A stretch of 64,000 nt of DNA from Palsa-461 sp040414865 (GTDB lineage: Bacteria > Actinomycetota > Acidimicrobiia > Acidimicrobiales > RAAP-2): the NCBI GenBank assembly GCA_040414865.1, contig JBEDUR010000165.1, positions 49,644-113,643 of the forward strand. Direction: 5' to 3'. Shown piece by piece: positions 41,654-50,630 of this stretch (within the stretch, counting starts at the first letter, position 1; every line of letters starts with the position of its first letter). The notes beneath the pieces are model-generated. The model searched no databases and was not told where the DNA came from. It was given only the letters and a program-made list of their open reading frames with translations. A program made the position numbers and the translations under genes.

Positions 41654-42794
41654 GGGCGACGACCGCCTCCCCGTCAAAGTCCACCATCAGGACTTCAACG
41701 GGCACCTGGTACTTGACGTGCGCACCGCAGGTGGCCACGGCCAGCTGGCACAGGTGTTCGAGGGGTCCGAGCGTGCCGGCTGCCACACAGACCTCGAAAA
41801 AGTGGCGGGCGGTCGCGGTCTCGGTGGCCGCGACGACGGCTTCGGCCGGCGCTCCGGTCTCCCGCGCCACCCGCTCGAGTAGCTCGGTGTCGACGGTGGA
41901 GCGGTGCCAGTGGGTCATCATCACGCCCGCGGCCAGTTTGGTGATCTTGCCCACCATGGCGACGACCGACACGCGCTCAATACCGGCGGCTACGCAGCGC
42001 CGCAGCGCGATCCCGGTGAAGTCGCCGACTTCCACGAAGCAGACCGGGTCGAGCTCCGAGAAGACGGCCATCGCCGCCTTTTCCGAGCGCGCCCCGGTGC
42101 ACAGCACCATGTGCCGTTCGCCCTGGGCGGCCGCCACGTCCACTTGCTGGACCACGCTGGCCCGGTAGGAGGCGGTCGAGAACGGGCGCACCACCCCAGT
42201 AGTGCCGAGGATCGAGATGCCGCCCAGGATCCCCAGCCGCTCGTTGCTGGTCTCAGCGGCCATTTCCTCACCGCCGGGCACGGAGAACTCCACCCGCACG
42301 GGTCGCCCTTGCCCTTGCCCCCCGGCGGCCAGCCCCTCCACCTCGTCGAGCGCGGCCAGGATCATACGCCGGGGCACCGGGTTGATCGCGGGAGCGCCGA
42401 CCGGGAGTCCGAGCCCGGGTTTGGTGATCGTCCCGATCCCCGGTCCGGCCACGAGGTCATGGGTTGCCTCGCCCCCGTGCAGCCAGTCGACCGTGGCCGT
42501 CATCCGGGCTCCGTCGGTGCAGTCGGGGTCGTCGCCGGCATCCTTCACCACGACCGCCACTGCCGGCGGGGTCCGGAGGGGACCCGAACCCTCGACTGGA
42601 AAGCTGACCCGGGTTCCGTTGGGCAGGCCGATCTCGACCTGAGCCGGGACGATCCCGCTCACGAGCCCGATGGTTGCCGCCTTGGCCGCGGCCGTCGCGC
42701 ACGTGCCCGTCGTCCAGCCCGTGCGCAGGCCCCGCCGCGCGGCCACCTCCTCGGAGAGCTCTGGCTCGAAGGGCCGGGGCCGCGGCTCAGCCAC
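41646..42794 (-). CDS. cbiD: CbiD cobalt-precorrin-5B C1-methyltransferase
   Basis: 382 residues from the GTG at 42794, inside the end of cobM; a TTG three codons earlier is possible. Diagnostic motifs are LRTGWTTGTCATAAAKAA near the N-terminus, LPVGAPAINPVPRRMI, GGISILGTTGVVRPFSTA and LAAGVMMTHWHRS. CbiD methylates C1 in the anaerobic (cobalt-early) corrin route and has no counterpart in the classical aerobic route, where CobF does this job. It lies in the middle of a run of overlapping genes. Confidence 0.95.
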   Translation of the reverse strand: MAEPRPRPFEPELSEEVAARRGLRTGWTTGTCATAAAKAATIGLVSGIVPAQVEIGLPNGTRVSFPVEGSGPLRTPPAVAVVVKDAGDDPDCTDGARMTATVDWLHGGEATHDLVAGPGIGTITKPGLGLPVGAPAINPVPRRMILAALDEVEGLAAGGQGQGRPVRVEFSVPGGEEMAAETSNERLGILGGISILGTTGVVRPFSTASYRASVVQQVDVAAAQGERHMVLCTGARSEKAAMAVFSELDPVCFVEVGDFTGIALRRCVAAGIERVSVVAMVGKITKLAAGVMMTHWHRSTVDTELLERVARETGAPAEAVVAATETATARHFFEVCVAAGTLGPLEHLCQLAVATCGAHVKYQVPVEVLMVDFDGEAVVARA

Positions 42795-43614
42795 GCCGAC
42801 CAAGGCGCCGTGCTGGCCGGCCGGTGGTCGAGCCGGGGCGGGAGCGACGCCGCCGGCCGTGCGCGAAGGCCGGGGAGTAGAGGTGGCTGCGTGGGGCCAG
42901 GCCGCTCAGGGCGTCGCCCACGAGGACCAGCGTGGTGGTGGTGGCCCCGCTCGCTCGCAGATCCTCGGCCAGTCGGCCAACCGTGGTGGCAATGACCCGC
43001 TCGTCGGGCCAGCTCGCCCGGATGACCACCGCCGCCGGCGTCTCCGGCCGGTACTCGCTCGGCGGACGCAGCAGCTCACGCTGGAGGGCCTCGGGCTGGG
43101 CGGCCGAGAGGAAGACCGCCAGGGTGCACGCGGTGGCACCAAAGTCGGCAATCCGTTCCCCGGGCGGCATGGAGGCGGTGGTGCGGGTAGCGAGCCGGGT
43201 CACCACCACGCTCTGGCTCACCCGTGGAATGGTCAGCTCCCGGCCGAGGGCGGCCGCTGCTGCCGACAGCGAAGAGACCCCGGGCACGATCTCGAAGGAC
43301 CGTTCGTAAAGGACGCACCAGTCGATCTGCTCCTGGATGGCGCCGTAGAGGGACGGGTCGCCCGAGTGGAGGCGCACGATCGATGCGCCGGGGTTGGCTT
43401 CGTATACACCGAGAACGTCTTCCAGGGTCATCTCGGCCGAGTCGTGGATGACTGTCCCGGACGTGGTGTGGGAGAGCAGGGCCTCGGGAACGAGCGAGGA
43501 GGCCCACACGACGATGTCGGCGGTGTTCAACCGCGCGGCACCCCGCAGAGTGATGAGGTCCGCGGCGCCAGGCCCGGCTCCGACGAAACTGATGCGCTCG
43601 GGCGAAAGCGTCAC
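42787..43614 (-). CDS. cobM: CobM / CbiF precorrin-4 C11-methyltransferase
   Basis: 275 residues. It is a tetrapyrrole methylase: ISFVGAGPGAADLITLRGA, VVWASSLVP, IVRLHSGDPSLYGAIQEQID, VPGVSSLSAAAAALGRELT and ESL-like TCTLAVFLSAAQPE. It methylates C11. The last 30 residues are an Arg-rich tail that overlaps the cbiD start region. The GTG start overlaps the cobI stop (GTGA). Confidence 0.95.
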   Translation of the reverse strand: MTLSPERISFVGAGPGAADLITLRGAARLNTADIVVWASSLVPEALLSHTTSGTVIHDSAEMTLEDVLGVYEANPGASIVRLHSGDPSLYGAIQEQIDWCVLYERSFEIVPGVSSLSAAAAALGRELTIPRVSQSVVVTRLATRTTASMPPGERIADFGATACTLAVFLSAAQPEALQRELLRPPSEYRPETPAAVVIRASWPDERVIATTVGRLAEDLRASGATTTTLVLVGDALSGLAPRSHLYSPAFAHGRRRRSRPGSTTGRPARRLGRRG

Positions 43615-44369
43615 GGGACGTCCCGCAGGTCACGTCCAGCGGGTGGCACCACCACCGTCACCAGGTACGACGCCGGACCATCGCCGATGTTGGCCAGCCG
43701 GCCCACCCGCTCGTCCTCGAGGCCGAGGCGCTCCCCGAACACGGCACCGTCCAGTCGCCCGCACGATGCCAGCAGCTGGGCCACCTCGCCGATGTGGCGA
43801 CCGCCCTTGTACACGACGACGGCTCGGCGGGGATCCTCCAGCGCCCGGGCGACGTCGTTCGCCCCGTCGAGCGCGGTGACGAGCGACAGGGACTCGGTGC
43901 CGTCGAGTAACACGGTCCCGGTCGTCGCGGCGAGGGCCTGGAAAGCGGTGATCCCCGGCAGGGTCGCGACCTCGCCCTGCCAGCCAAGCTCGCGGAGTGC
44001 GGCCACGAGCGACGGGAAGGTGCTGTAGAGGTTGGGGTCGCCCAGCGTGACGAAGGCGACGTGGGCGCCGTCACCGAGCCATGGCTGGAGTCGAGCGGCG
44101 GCGGCGAGGTGTGAGGCGGCTCGGGATTCCTCGCCTCCGATCGCGTCCGAACTCATGTCGAAGGGAAGACGCTCGACCTGGAGCCCGGGGACCGCCGCCG
44201 TCACGATGGACTCCGCCCGTCCGGGGCTCGAGAGCCCGGTTGTCGGGGCGACCACGCGATCGGCCGACCGGAGAACCTCGACCGCGGCCAGCGTGAGGAG
44301 GCCGGGGTCGCCCGGGCCGACCCCGATCCCGGTCAGTTTGGCGTTGGTCGTCACACCCTGGTCAGCCAT
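43611..44369 (-). CDS. cobI: CobI / CbiL precorrin-2 C20-methyltransferase
   Basis: 252 residues, first gene of the minus-strand corrin operon. Motifs LTGIGVGPGDPGLLTLAA, VAFVTLGDPNLYSTF, LPGITAFQALAATTG and VVYKGGRHIGEVAQLLA mark the C20 methylase. It commits precorrin-2 or cobalt-precorrin-2 to cobalamin. No cobalamin riboswitch is apparent in the 147 bases between this gene and the phosphotransferase gene upstream, so its promoter is either unregulated by this RNA or lies further upstream. Confidence 0.93.
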   Translation of the reverse strand: MADQGVTTNAKLTGIGVGPGDPGLLTLAAVEVLRSADRVVAPTTGLSSPGRAESIVTAAVPGLQVERLPFDMSSDAIGGEESRAASHLAAAARLQPWLGDGAHVAFVTLGDPNLYSTFPSLVAALRELGWQGEVATLPGITAFQALAATTGTVLLDGTESLSLVTALDGANDVARALEDPRRAVVVYKGGRHIGEVAQLLASCGRLDGAVFGERLGLEDERVGRLANIGDGPASYLVTVVVPPAGRDLRDVP

Positions 44370-44516
44370 GGCCTCAGGCTACGACGCCACGGAGCCGTCG
44401 AGCGCCGCCGTCGGGCCAGCGGGTCCACCGGCGGCGACCCGCCGATGCGGCATCACCAAACCAGGAGCGCTGCCTCGGTCCGGCGCGCGGGACGAGAACT
44501 CGAACGGCCGGCCACC

Positions 44517-45530
44517 TCAGGCCCCCGGCGCCCGGGCGGCGTTCCGCGGGCGCCCGTTGCCGACCCACGACCAGACCGAGGCCAGGTCAGCCGGACGCTC
44601 GAGGAGCACTCGACGGCCCAGGACCCGGGCCGCCGCGGCTTCGTCGTCGTCGAAGTAGTCCACCGGGGAGGTGCCGTCGACCCGGGCGATCACCAGGCAG
44701 CCGACCTGCGCGACAAGGACGGCCGGGTCGACCGGCAGGCTGGAACGAGCCAGGTAGGCGTCGACGAAGGATGCCGAGCAGGCGCGGTAGGCAGCGGCGC
44801 ACTCGGGTCGGTGGATCGCCTTGCACAACAGGTGCGAGACGAGGAAAGCCACGTCAAAGGTCGGGTCGCCGCAGTGTGCCGTCTCCCAGTCGAGCACCCA
44901 CAAACCCGCGCCCCCGGTGAGGACGTTTTTCGGGGAGAAGTCGCCGTGGACCAGGCACACGGAACGGCTCGCCAGCCTGGTCGCCACCTCGCCGATCACC
45001 GCGCCCAAGTCCCGATGGATCTGGGCGACCCGGTGGAAGAACGGTGAGATCCGCAGTTCGAAGAAGTTCGTGCCGTCGGCGAAGGGCTCGAGCGCGTTCT
45101 GGTCTTTCCAGCTCTTCGAATGCCAGTCGGCTAACGCCATGCCGAGCGAGCGGCCGACGGTGTCGTCGATCGACCCGGCCAACAGCTCGACCTTCCAGTT
45201 CACCAGCTCGGGCGGAGCGGCCTCGATGGTGAGAACGAGCTGCTCCTCGTCGAGGTCGACGATCGCGGGAACGTTGTCCGGACGGATCTGCTTGGCCAGC
45301 GACAGGGCCGCGGCCTCGCGCAGAACTCGGGCGGGCGACGCGCGCCAGTCCTCGCGCACCCGGAGACGGCCGAGCGCCCGCTTGACCACCAGGCGGCGAC
45401 CGGACGCGACCACCATGAAGACGTCGGCCGACACGCCGCCGGTCAACAGCTCGACCTCCACTGGGACGTTCTCCGGCACCACCCCGCGCCGACGGAGCAA
45501 CCCGACCAGCGCGTCCTCGCGAGGTTCCAT
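44517..45530 (-). CDS. Aminoglycoside-phosphotransferase-like kinase (APH family)
   Basis: 337 residues from the ATG at 45530; the open frame further upstream is not protein-like. It has a protein-kinase-like fold: GGVSADVFMVVASGRRLVVK (ATP lysine), the catalytic loop CLVHGDFSPKNVL and metal-binding LWVLDWETAHCGDP. The family phosphorylates small molecules (aminoglycosides, choline, sugars or other metabolites). Its place upstream of the corrin operon on the same strand raises the possibility of a cobinamide or threonine kinase role, but nothing in the sequence shows it. Confidence 0.82.
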   Translation of the reverse strand: MEPREDALVGLLRRRGVVPENVPVEVELLTGGVSADVFMVVASGRRLVVKRALGRLRVREDWRASPARVLREAAALSLAKQIRPDNVPAIVDLDEEQLVLTIEAAPPELVNWKVELLAGSIDDTVGRSLGMALADWHSKSWKDQNALEPFADGTNFFELRISPFFHRVAQIHRDLGAVIGEVATRLASRSVCLVHGDFSPKNVLTGGAGLWVLDWETAHCGDPTFDVAFLVSHLLCKAIHRPECAAAYRACSASFVDAYLARSSLPVDPAVLVAQVGCLVIARVDGTSPVDYFDDDEAAAARVLGRRVLLERPADLASVWSWVGNGRPRNAARAPGA

Positions 45531-45844
45531 CAGAAAAGGACGATAGGGTCGGCCGGCAGTCGACTCGGGCGCCCGGCCCTTGGCGCCGTCCGGATCGTTA
45601 AGCGTTTGAGACTCTCTGCTCGGGTGTCGGGGACCTTCGGGCCCAGGTGGGGAGATGAGAGATCCCGATGCCGATCCCGCCGGGGCGCGCGTTGGGAAGA
45701 CTTGGCCAATGCCGGTCAGATACACATCGCCTTCGGCGTCACGACGACCTGGATTCTGAGACACTCGGCCTGACCCAGAGCGCCAGCCAGCAGGAGGAAC
45801 CCGGTGCGGACCCGCCGTCTTCATCTAGCGACAGGGAGAGCAAC
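45531..45844. other. Divergent promoter region
   Basis: 314 bases between the phosphotransferase and the FAH-family gene. It contains AGGGAGAG, the ribosome binding site for the GTG at 45845, at its right end. No riboswitch, hairpin pair or small gene is evident. Confidence 0.45.
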
Positions 45845-46669
45845 GTGAAGCTAGCCACCATCCGCCTCGAGGGCCTCACCAGCGCCGTCCGGGTCGACGA
45901 CGACCGGGCGGTCGTGATCGACGGAGCGCCGGATCTCGGCGCCCTGCTCTCGGACCCGAACTGGCATGAGCGGGCCGAGGCTGCCAGCGGTCCGGTGCAC
46001 GATCGAGCCGAGTTGGACTTCGCTCCCCTCGTGGAACGGCCGGACAAGATCGTCTGCGTCGGACTCAACTACCGCAGTCACATTCTCGAAACGAGTCGCG
46101 AACCTCCTCGGTTCCCGACGCTGTTCGCCAAGTTCCGTTCGGCGCTCATCGGGGCGCACGACGACATCGCCCTGCCCGAGGCCGTGACCCAGATGGACTG
46201 GGAGGCCGAGCTGGCAGTGATCGTCGGGCGGCCGGCGCGCGATGTCGGTGAAGAGGACGCGTTGTCGGCCATCGCCGGCTTCAGTGTGCTGAACGACGTC
46301 TCGGCGCGCGACTGGCAGAGTCGAACACTCCAGTGGCTGCAGGGCAAAACGTTCGAGCACTCGACGCCGCTCGGACCCTGGATGGTCACCCGAGACGAGG
46401 CCGCCGGCACCTCGGGGGCGATCAGCTGTGTCGTGAATGGGGAGACCATGCAGTCCTCCGACATCGGCGACCTCCTCTTTGGCCCTGCCGTGCTGGTGTC
46501 CTACATCTCGACGGTGGTGACGCTCCTTCCCGGGGACGTGATCGCCACCGGCACTCCGGGAGGCGTGGGCGCGGTCCGCCGCCCCCCCGTTTTTCTGGCC
46601 GACGGGGACGTCGTCACCACGAGGATCGAGGGCGTAGGGGAGTGCACGAACACCTGTCGTCACGTCTGA
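45845..46669 (+). CDS. Fumarylacetoacetate hydrolase (FAH) family protein
   Basis: 274 residues from a GTG at 45845 with AGGGAGAG just upstream. It matches the HpaG/COG0179 type: KIVCVGLNYRSHILETSRE, PTLFAKFRSALIGAHDDI, MDWEAELAVIVGRPARDV (metal-binding Glu residues), GFSVLNDVSARDWQ, GKTFEHSTPLGPWMV and VIATGTPGGVGAVRRPP. Members are metal-dependent and cleave or isomerise acylpyruvates or 2-hydroxymuconates in aromatic compound breakdown. The exact substrate is not evident. Confidence 0.9.
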   Translation: MKLATIRLEGLTSAVRVDDDRAVVIDGAPDLGALLSDPNWHERAEAASGPVHDRAELDFAPLVERPDKIVCVGLNYRSHILETSREPPRFPTLFAKFRSALIGAHDDIALPEAVTQMDWEAELAVIVGRPARDVGEEDALSAIAGFSVLNDVSARDWQSRTLQWLQGKTFEHSTPLGPWMVTRDEAAGTSGAISCVVNGETMQSSDIGDLLFGPAVLVSYISTVVTLLPGDVIATGTPGGVGAVRRPPVFLADGDVVTTRIEGVGECTNTCRHV

Positions 46670-46848
46670 TCCCGTTGGTCGACGACTCGATGGTGGACGG
46701 CTGAACTGGCGAAGTGAGTTCTCACCCGGAACTCCAGGCCTGACGCCGCTCGAGCCCCCTCGGTGGCCGTTGCCGAACGAGGGATCGACAACTACCTTGG
46801 CCGATGCGTCCCCTGCTCACGGGCATCGGGGGCCGCGTTGGGGGTTCC

Positions 46849-47781
46849 ATGACCTCGGCCGCGCACGACCACGACACCCTGGCGCCGTCACGTCTCGAGG
46901 AGGTGAGCGAGGGGATCTTCGCCTTCGTGCAACCCGACGGCAGTTGGTGCATCAACAACACCGGCTTCGTCAGCGGTCGAGGCGTGGTGAGTATCGACGC
47001 GTGTTCGACCGAGCGTCGGACGCGTGCGTACCTGGAAGCGATCGCGTCGGTCACCAAGGCTCCGGTCCGCACGCTCGTCAACACGCACTCACATCTCGAT
47101 CACACCAACGGCAACTGTTTCTTCGGCCCGGTCACGATCGTGGCCCACGAACGCTGCCGGGCTGAGGTGCTCGCCGCTCCGCCGCTCGAGGCGGGGAGGG
47201 GTCCATTCCCGGATGTCGACTGGGGCGACATCGAGAAGGCGCCGCCCACCCTGACCTTCGCCGACTCCCTCACGATCTGGGTCGACGACCTGGCGTGCGA
47301 GCTGCGCTATGTGGGCACCCCGGCACACACCAACAACGACGTCATCGTCTGGATCCCGGAGCGCTCGGTCCTGTTCGCCGGCGACCTGGTCTTCAACGGC
47401 GGCACGCCGTTCAATCTTGCCGGCTCGATCGACGGGGCGAGAAAGGTCCTCGAGGACATCCGCGCGCTCGGCCCCAAGACGATCGTGCCCGGCCATGGCG
47501 ACGTCTGCGGGGTGGGGGTCATCGACCACGTGGCCGCCTATTTGGACCTGGTCTGGGCGACGGCCAAAGCGGCGAGGGATGCTGGCCTTGCTCCGCTCGA
47601 GGCGGCTCGCGAGCTCGATCTGGGCGAGTTCGCCGGCTGGCTCGACCCCGAACGCATCGTCGGCAACCTCCACCGCGCCTATGCCGAGCTCGACGGCGCT
47701 CCGCCCGGTGCCCCGATCGGGATGGCTGCCCTGCGCGAGATGGTCGAATACAACGGCGGGCCGCTGCGTTGCCTGGCTTGA
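46849..47781 (+). CDS. MBL-fold metallo-hydrolase
   Basis: 310 residues from the ATG at 46849; an ATG at 46804 would add 15 residues of weak composition. The metallo-beta-lactamase signature THSHLDHTNG binds the zinc pair, followed by TPAHTNNDVIVW, VLFAGDLVFNGGTP and IVPGHGDVCGVGVIDHV. A C-terminal helical segment (DAGLAPLEAARELDLGEFAGW, ERIVGNLHRAYAEL) is of the type seen in actinobacterial MBL hydrolases. It lies 179 bp after the FAH gene and may share its transcript; the substrate is unknown. Confidence 0.88.
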   Translation: MTSAAHDHDTLAPSRLEEVSEGIFAFVQPDGSWCINNTGFVSGRGVVSIDACSTERRTRAYLEAIASVTKAPVRTLVNTHSHLDHTNGNCFFGPVTIVAHERCRAEVLAAPPLEAGRGPFPDVDWGDIEKAPPTLTFADSLTIWVDDLACELRYVGTPAHTNNDVIVWIPERSVLFAGDLVFNGGTPFNLAGSIDGARKVLEDIRALGPKTIVPGHGDVCGVGVIDHVAAYLDLVWATAKAARDAGLAPLEAARELDLGEFAGWLDPERIVGNLHRAYAELDGAPPGAPIGMAALREMVEYNGGPLRCLA

Positions 47782-47853
47782 GGATCGGGTGCATCTGTCG
47801 AGCACGGGCTGAGCGTTGACCATTCCTGCCCGACCGAGGGTTGTGGCTGCTGG

Positions 47854-49239
47854 CTAGAGGCTGTGCACAGCCGGGCGCGCGGCCGCAGCGGCGACGAAGC
47901 GTTCGGCCGGTCGGCGATCGCCACCGAGGTGCAGGTGGAGGTAGGTAGCCAGAAGCCGTGGGGTGGCCCAGCCCTCGAGCCGGACGCCGGCCCGGCCGAC
48001 CAACTCGATCGCATCCCCGGGCGGATCCAGGATCGAGTAGTGGTGCTCGTGGCCGCGCACCACGGTGCCTCGGGCGCCGATCGGGGTGTCGGTCCGCATG
48101 GTGCCGGTGCGGTAGCCGACGGTGACCCGGGAGCCGAGGGCACCGCTGGCTGGGATGGCGCCGCAGAGCTGGTGGCCGTCGAGCGAGCCGGCCAACCAGA
48201 GCGCGCCACCGCATTCGGCCCAGGTGACGAGGCCGGACGCGACCTTGGTCCGCACGTCAGCGAGAAGTTCGACGTTGGCCTCGAGCTGCTCGGCGAAGAC
48301 CTCGGGGAACCCTCCGCAGGCGTACAGGCCACGGACCTGGGTCGGGAGACGCCGCTCGGTGAGTGCATCGAGCTCGATCAGCTCGGCGCCGGCCTCCTCG
48401 AGCGCCTCGAGGTTGTCTGGATAGGAGAAGGAGAAGGCTCGGCCGCTCACCACCGCGACCGCCACTGGACCCCCGCTGACCGGGAAGGCCGCCGGCAGCG
48501 GCCGGGGCGAGGACGGCGGCGCCGCCCTGGCCAGGCGGACGAGCGCCTCGAGGTCGACACGCCTGGCAATCGCGTCGCCCAGCATGTCGAGGGAGCGCAG
48601 GACCGCGGCCGGGTCCTCCACCACCGGCACCAGGCCGAGGTGTCGGTCGCGCCACCGCAGGGCCGAGTCACGCCGGAGCACACCGACGACCGGCACCTCG
48701 CCTTCGTTCAGGGCTTCCCTCAGCAGCGACTCGTGCGTGTCGCTGCCGACGTTGTTGAGGATGACACCGGCGATCGGGCGTGACCAGGTCCGCAGGAGGT
48801 GATGGTGATAGCCGTCGACGAGCGCCCGGACCGAGGAGCTCATCGAGGCGGCGTCGACCACCAGCACGACCGGCGCGTCAAGCAGGTCGGCGATCTCGGC
48901 CGTGCTGGCCTCGCTGGTTGAACCGACTCCATCAAAGAGGCCCATGACGCCTTCGATCACGAGCAAGTCGGCCCCCGAGGTGGCCTTGGCCGCGATCGGG
49001 GCGATGGCGTCGGGCCCGCACAGGAAGCTGTCGAGGTTCCGGCCGACTCGGCCGGTGGCCAGCCCGTGGTACCCGGGGTCGATGAAGTCCGGCCCGACCT
49101 TGGCCGACGCGACTCGTTGGCCGCGCTGTCTGAGTGCGGCCATAACGCCGGTTGCGACGGTCGTCTTTCCGACGCCCGAATGGGTGCCGGCGATGACGAT
49201 CCTGGGCCCCAGCCCTCCGACACTCACCGACCTGGCCAT
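47854..49239 (-). CDS. cobB: CobB / CbiA cobyrinate (hydrogenobyrinate) a,c-diamide synthase
   Basis: 461 residues. The P-loop domain is IVIAGTHSGVGKTTVATGVM with SAKVGPDFIDPGYH and VMGLFDG; the glutamine amidotransferase domain has the catalytic Cys in WAECGGALWLAG and its His in HEHHYSIL. It amidates the a and c side chains using glutamine and ATP. An ATG or GTG at 49239 starts it, 82 bases after the GNAT gene. It is the last gene of the cobO-GNAT-cobB group. Confidence 0.95.
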   Translation of the reverse strand: MARSVSVGGLGPRIVIAGTHSGVGKTTVATGVMAALRQRGQRVASAKVGPDFIDPGYHGLATGRVGRNLDSFLCGPDAIAPIAAKATSGADLLVIEGVMGLFDGVGSTSEASTAEIADLLDAPVVLVVDAASMSSSVRALVDGYHHHLLRTWSRPIAGVILNNVGSDTHESLLREALNEGEVPVVGVLRRDSALRWRDRHLGLVPVVEDPAAVLRSLDMLGDAIARRVDLEALVRLARAAPPSSPRPLPAAFPVSGGPVAVAVVSGRAFSFSYPDNLEALEEAGAELIELDALTERRLPTQVRGLYACGGFPEVFAEQLEANVELLADVRTKVASGLVTWAECGGALWLAGSLDGHQLCGAIPASGALGSRVTVGYRTGTMRTDTPIGARGTVVRGHEHHYSILDPPGDAIELVGRAGVRLEGWATPRLLATYLHLHLGGDRRPAERFVAAAAARPAVHSL

Positions 49240-49321
49240 CGACGCCTGGTGAGGCCGTCACACTGGGTCGCCACGGCCACCCGGTGTGGCTTGCTTGAGA
49301 GAGGGAGGGAGTCGGGAACCC

Positions 49322-49861
49322 TCATTGCGGCCGGTCGACTTCGGGCTCGTCCCGCGGCGGGTCATCGCCATGTCGCTCAGGCTCGAACGCGCTGATCTCG
49401 ACGGTGTGACGCAGGCTGGCGGTCGGTCCGCTCGGGCCGATAAACGGCCCAGCCACCCGGGCGCCGATCGCCCGGGCGACGCCCAAGGAGGCCGCGTTGG
49501 AAGCGTCGATGACCAGCTCGGCACGCGCAACGTCGGTGTGGTCCCGCAGGAAACTCAGGAGCAGGATCACGGCCCGCACCGCGTACCCCTTGCGGCGATG
49601 TGCCGCGAAGACGTTGTACCCGACGTTGACTTCGCGCGGCGAAAGCCAGTCGGCCTCGGCGTCGTAGTCGACCCATCCCACGATCTGGCCCTGGACCACG
49701 ATTACGGCCGTCGGCCGGGGCTGGTCACTGCCGGGTCCGAGCCACCGCTCCCACTCTGCGTCGCGCCCGGCGATGAGCGCCCGATCCTCGCCGGGCTGGG
49801 GAGGGCGGAGGGTGACGACGCCGTCGGAGAGCGGCCAGGGCGGGACCTCAGGCTCCTTCAT
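49322..49861 (-). CDS. GNAT family N-acetyltransferase inside the cobalamin cluster
   Basis: 179 residues if started at the ATG at 49861 (two residues shorter than the longest frame). GNAT motifs: VTLRPPQPGEDRALIAG, AVIVVQGQIVGWVDYD, NVGYNVFAAHRRKGYAVRAV (acetyl-CoA pyrophosphate loop) and LVIDASNAASLGVARAIGAR. The fold resembles RimJ-type acetyltransferases acting on protein N-termini or amines. It sits between cobO and cobB on the same strand with gaps of 40 and 82 bp; a link to cobalamin is possible but unproven. Confidence 0.8.
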   Translation of the reverse strand: MKEPEVPPWPLSDGVVTLRPPQPGEDRALIAGRDAEWERWLGPGSDQPRPTAVIVVQGQIVGWVDYDAEADWLSPREVNVGYNVFAAHRRKGYAVRAVILLLSFLRDHTDVARAELVIDASNAASLGVARAIGARVAGPFIGPSGPTASLRHTVEISAFEPERHGDDPPRDEPEVDRPQ

Positions 49862-49901
49862 CGGCACGGGCCGAAGGCCCCCAGGACCGGACGCCGGGGG
49901 C

Positions 49902-50426
49902 TCAGTACTCGATGCCCTTCATCGCCTTCACCCCGCGGTCGTAGACGTGCTTCACCTTGCGCATCTCGGTCACGGTGTCGGCCATCTCGACCAGATCCGG
50001 GTGGGCGTTGCGCCCCGTGATCACCACGTTGGTCTTGGGGGCGCGGCCCCGGATGCCCTCCACGACCTCGCCGACCTCCACCCAGCCGTAGCTGACGGCG
50101 TAGGTGAGCTCGTCGAAGATAAGCAGGTTGTAGTCGCCGGACGAGAGCTTCTCGCGAGCAACTTGCCAGGCGTGGCGTCCCTTGGCCGCCGTCTCGTCCA
50201 GGTCCGTCGACTCCCAGGTGAAGCCGTCGCCGAGGGTGTGCCACTCGATCCCGAGGTGGTCGGCCAGCTTGCGCTCGCCGGTCTGCCACTTGCCGCCCTT
50301 GATGAACTGGACGACCCCCACGCGCCAGCCCCGAGCCCATCCGCGAGCCATCACGCCGAAGGCGGCCGACGACTTCCCCTTCCCGTGGCCGGTGTTGAGG
50401 AGCACGATCGACGCTTCGCGGGGCAC
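49902..50426 (-). CDS. cobO: CobO / BtuR cob(I)yrinic acid a,c-diamide adenosyltransferase
   Basis: 174 residues from a GTG at 50426. The P-loop LLNTGHGKGKSSAAFGVMAR, FIKGGKWQTGE, LLIFDELTYAVSYGWV and NVVITGRNAHPDLVEMAD are diagnostic. It attaches the adenosyl group to the cobalt of corrinoids, making adenosylcobyric acid. It shares a 200-bp divergent region with the plus-strand cobU operon, which carries the riboswitch. Confidence 0.95.
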   Translation of the reverse strand: MPREASIVLLNTGHGKGKSSAAFGVMARGWARGWRVGVVQFIKGGKWQTGERKLADHLGIEWHTLGDGFTWESTDLDETAAKGRHAWQVAREKLSSGDYNLLIFDELTYAVSYGWVEVGEVVEGIRGRAPKTNVVITGRNAHPDLVEMADTVTEMRKVKHVYDRGVKAMKGIEY

Positions 50427-50479
50427 GTCCGGTCACGCTATCGCCGGTAGGACCTCGCACCGGCGGCCGGTCCGCCGCG

Positions 50480-50600
50480 GCGGCTACGCTCGCGGCGCGG
50501 TCAGGGGAACCCGGTGCGAGTCCGGGGCTGTCCCGCAACTGTGACCGTCCGACCGTGGTGTCGGGCGGGAGTCAGGAACCCGCCGCAACCAGATCGGTCC
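50480..50600 (+). promoter_or_regulatory. Cobalamin riboswitch
   Basis: The RNA contains the conserved cobalamin core: CAGGGGAACCCGGTGCGAG, TCCGGGGCTGTCCCGCAACT (the CCGCAACTGTGA B12-box version) and GGGAGTCAGGAACCC. It lies 30-150 bases before the cobU start and directly upstream of its GAGG ribosome binding site, so it should repress the plus-strand operon when adenosylcobalamin is plentiful, most likely by hiding the ribosome binding site. The ends are approximate. Confidence 0.9.
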
Positions 50601-50630
50601 ACCGCGGCCGAGTGAGACGCGAGGACGTCG

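Noticed and set aside
44370..44516. Second cobalamin riboswitch before cobI
   Set aside because: No B12-box-like CCGCAACTG or GGTGC/GTCAGGA elements could be found on the minus strand.
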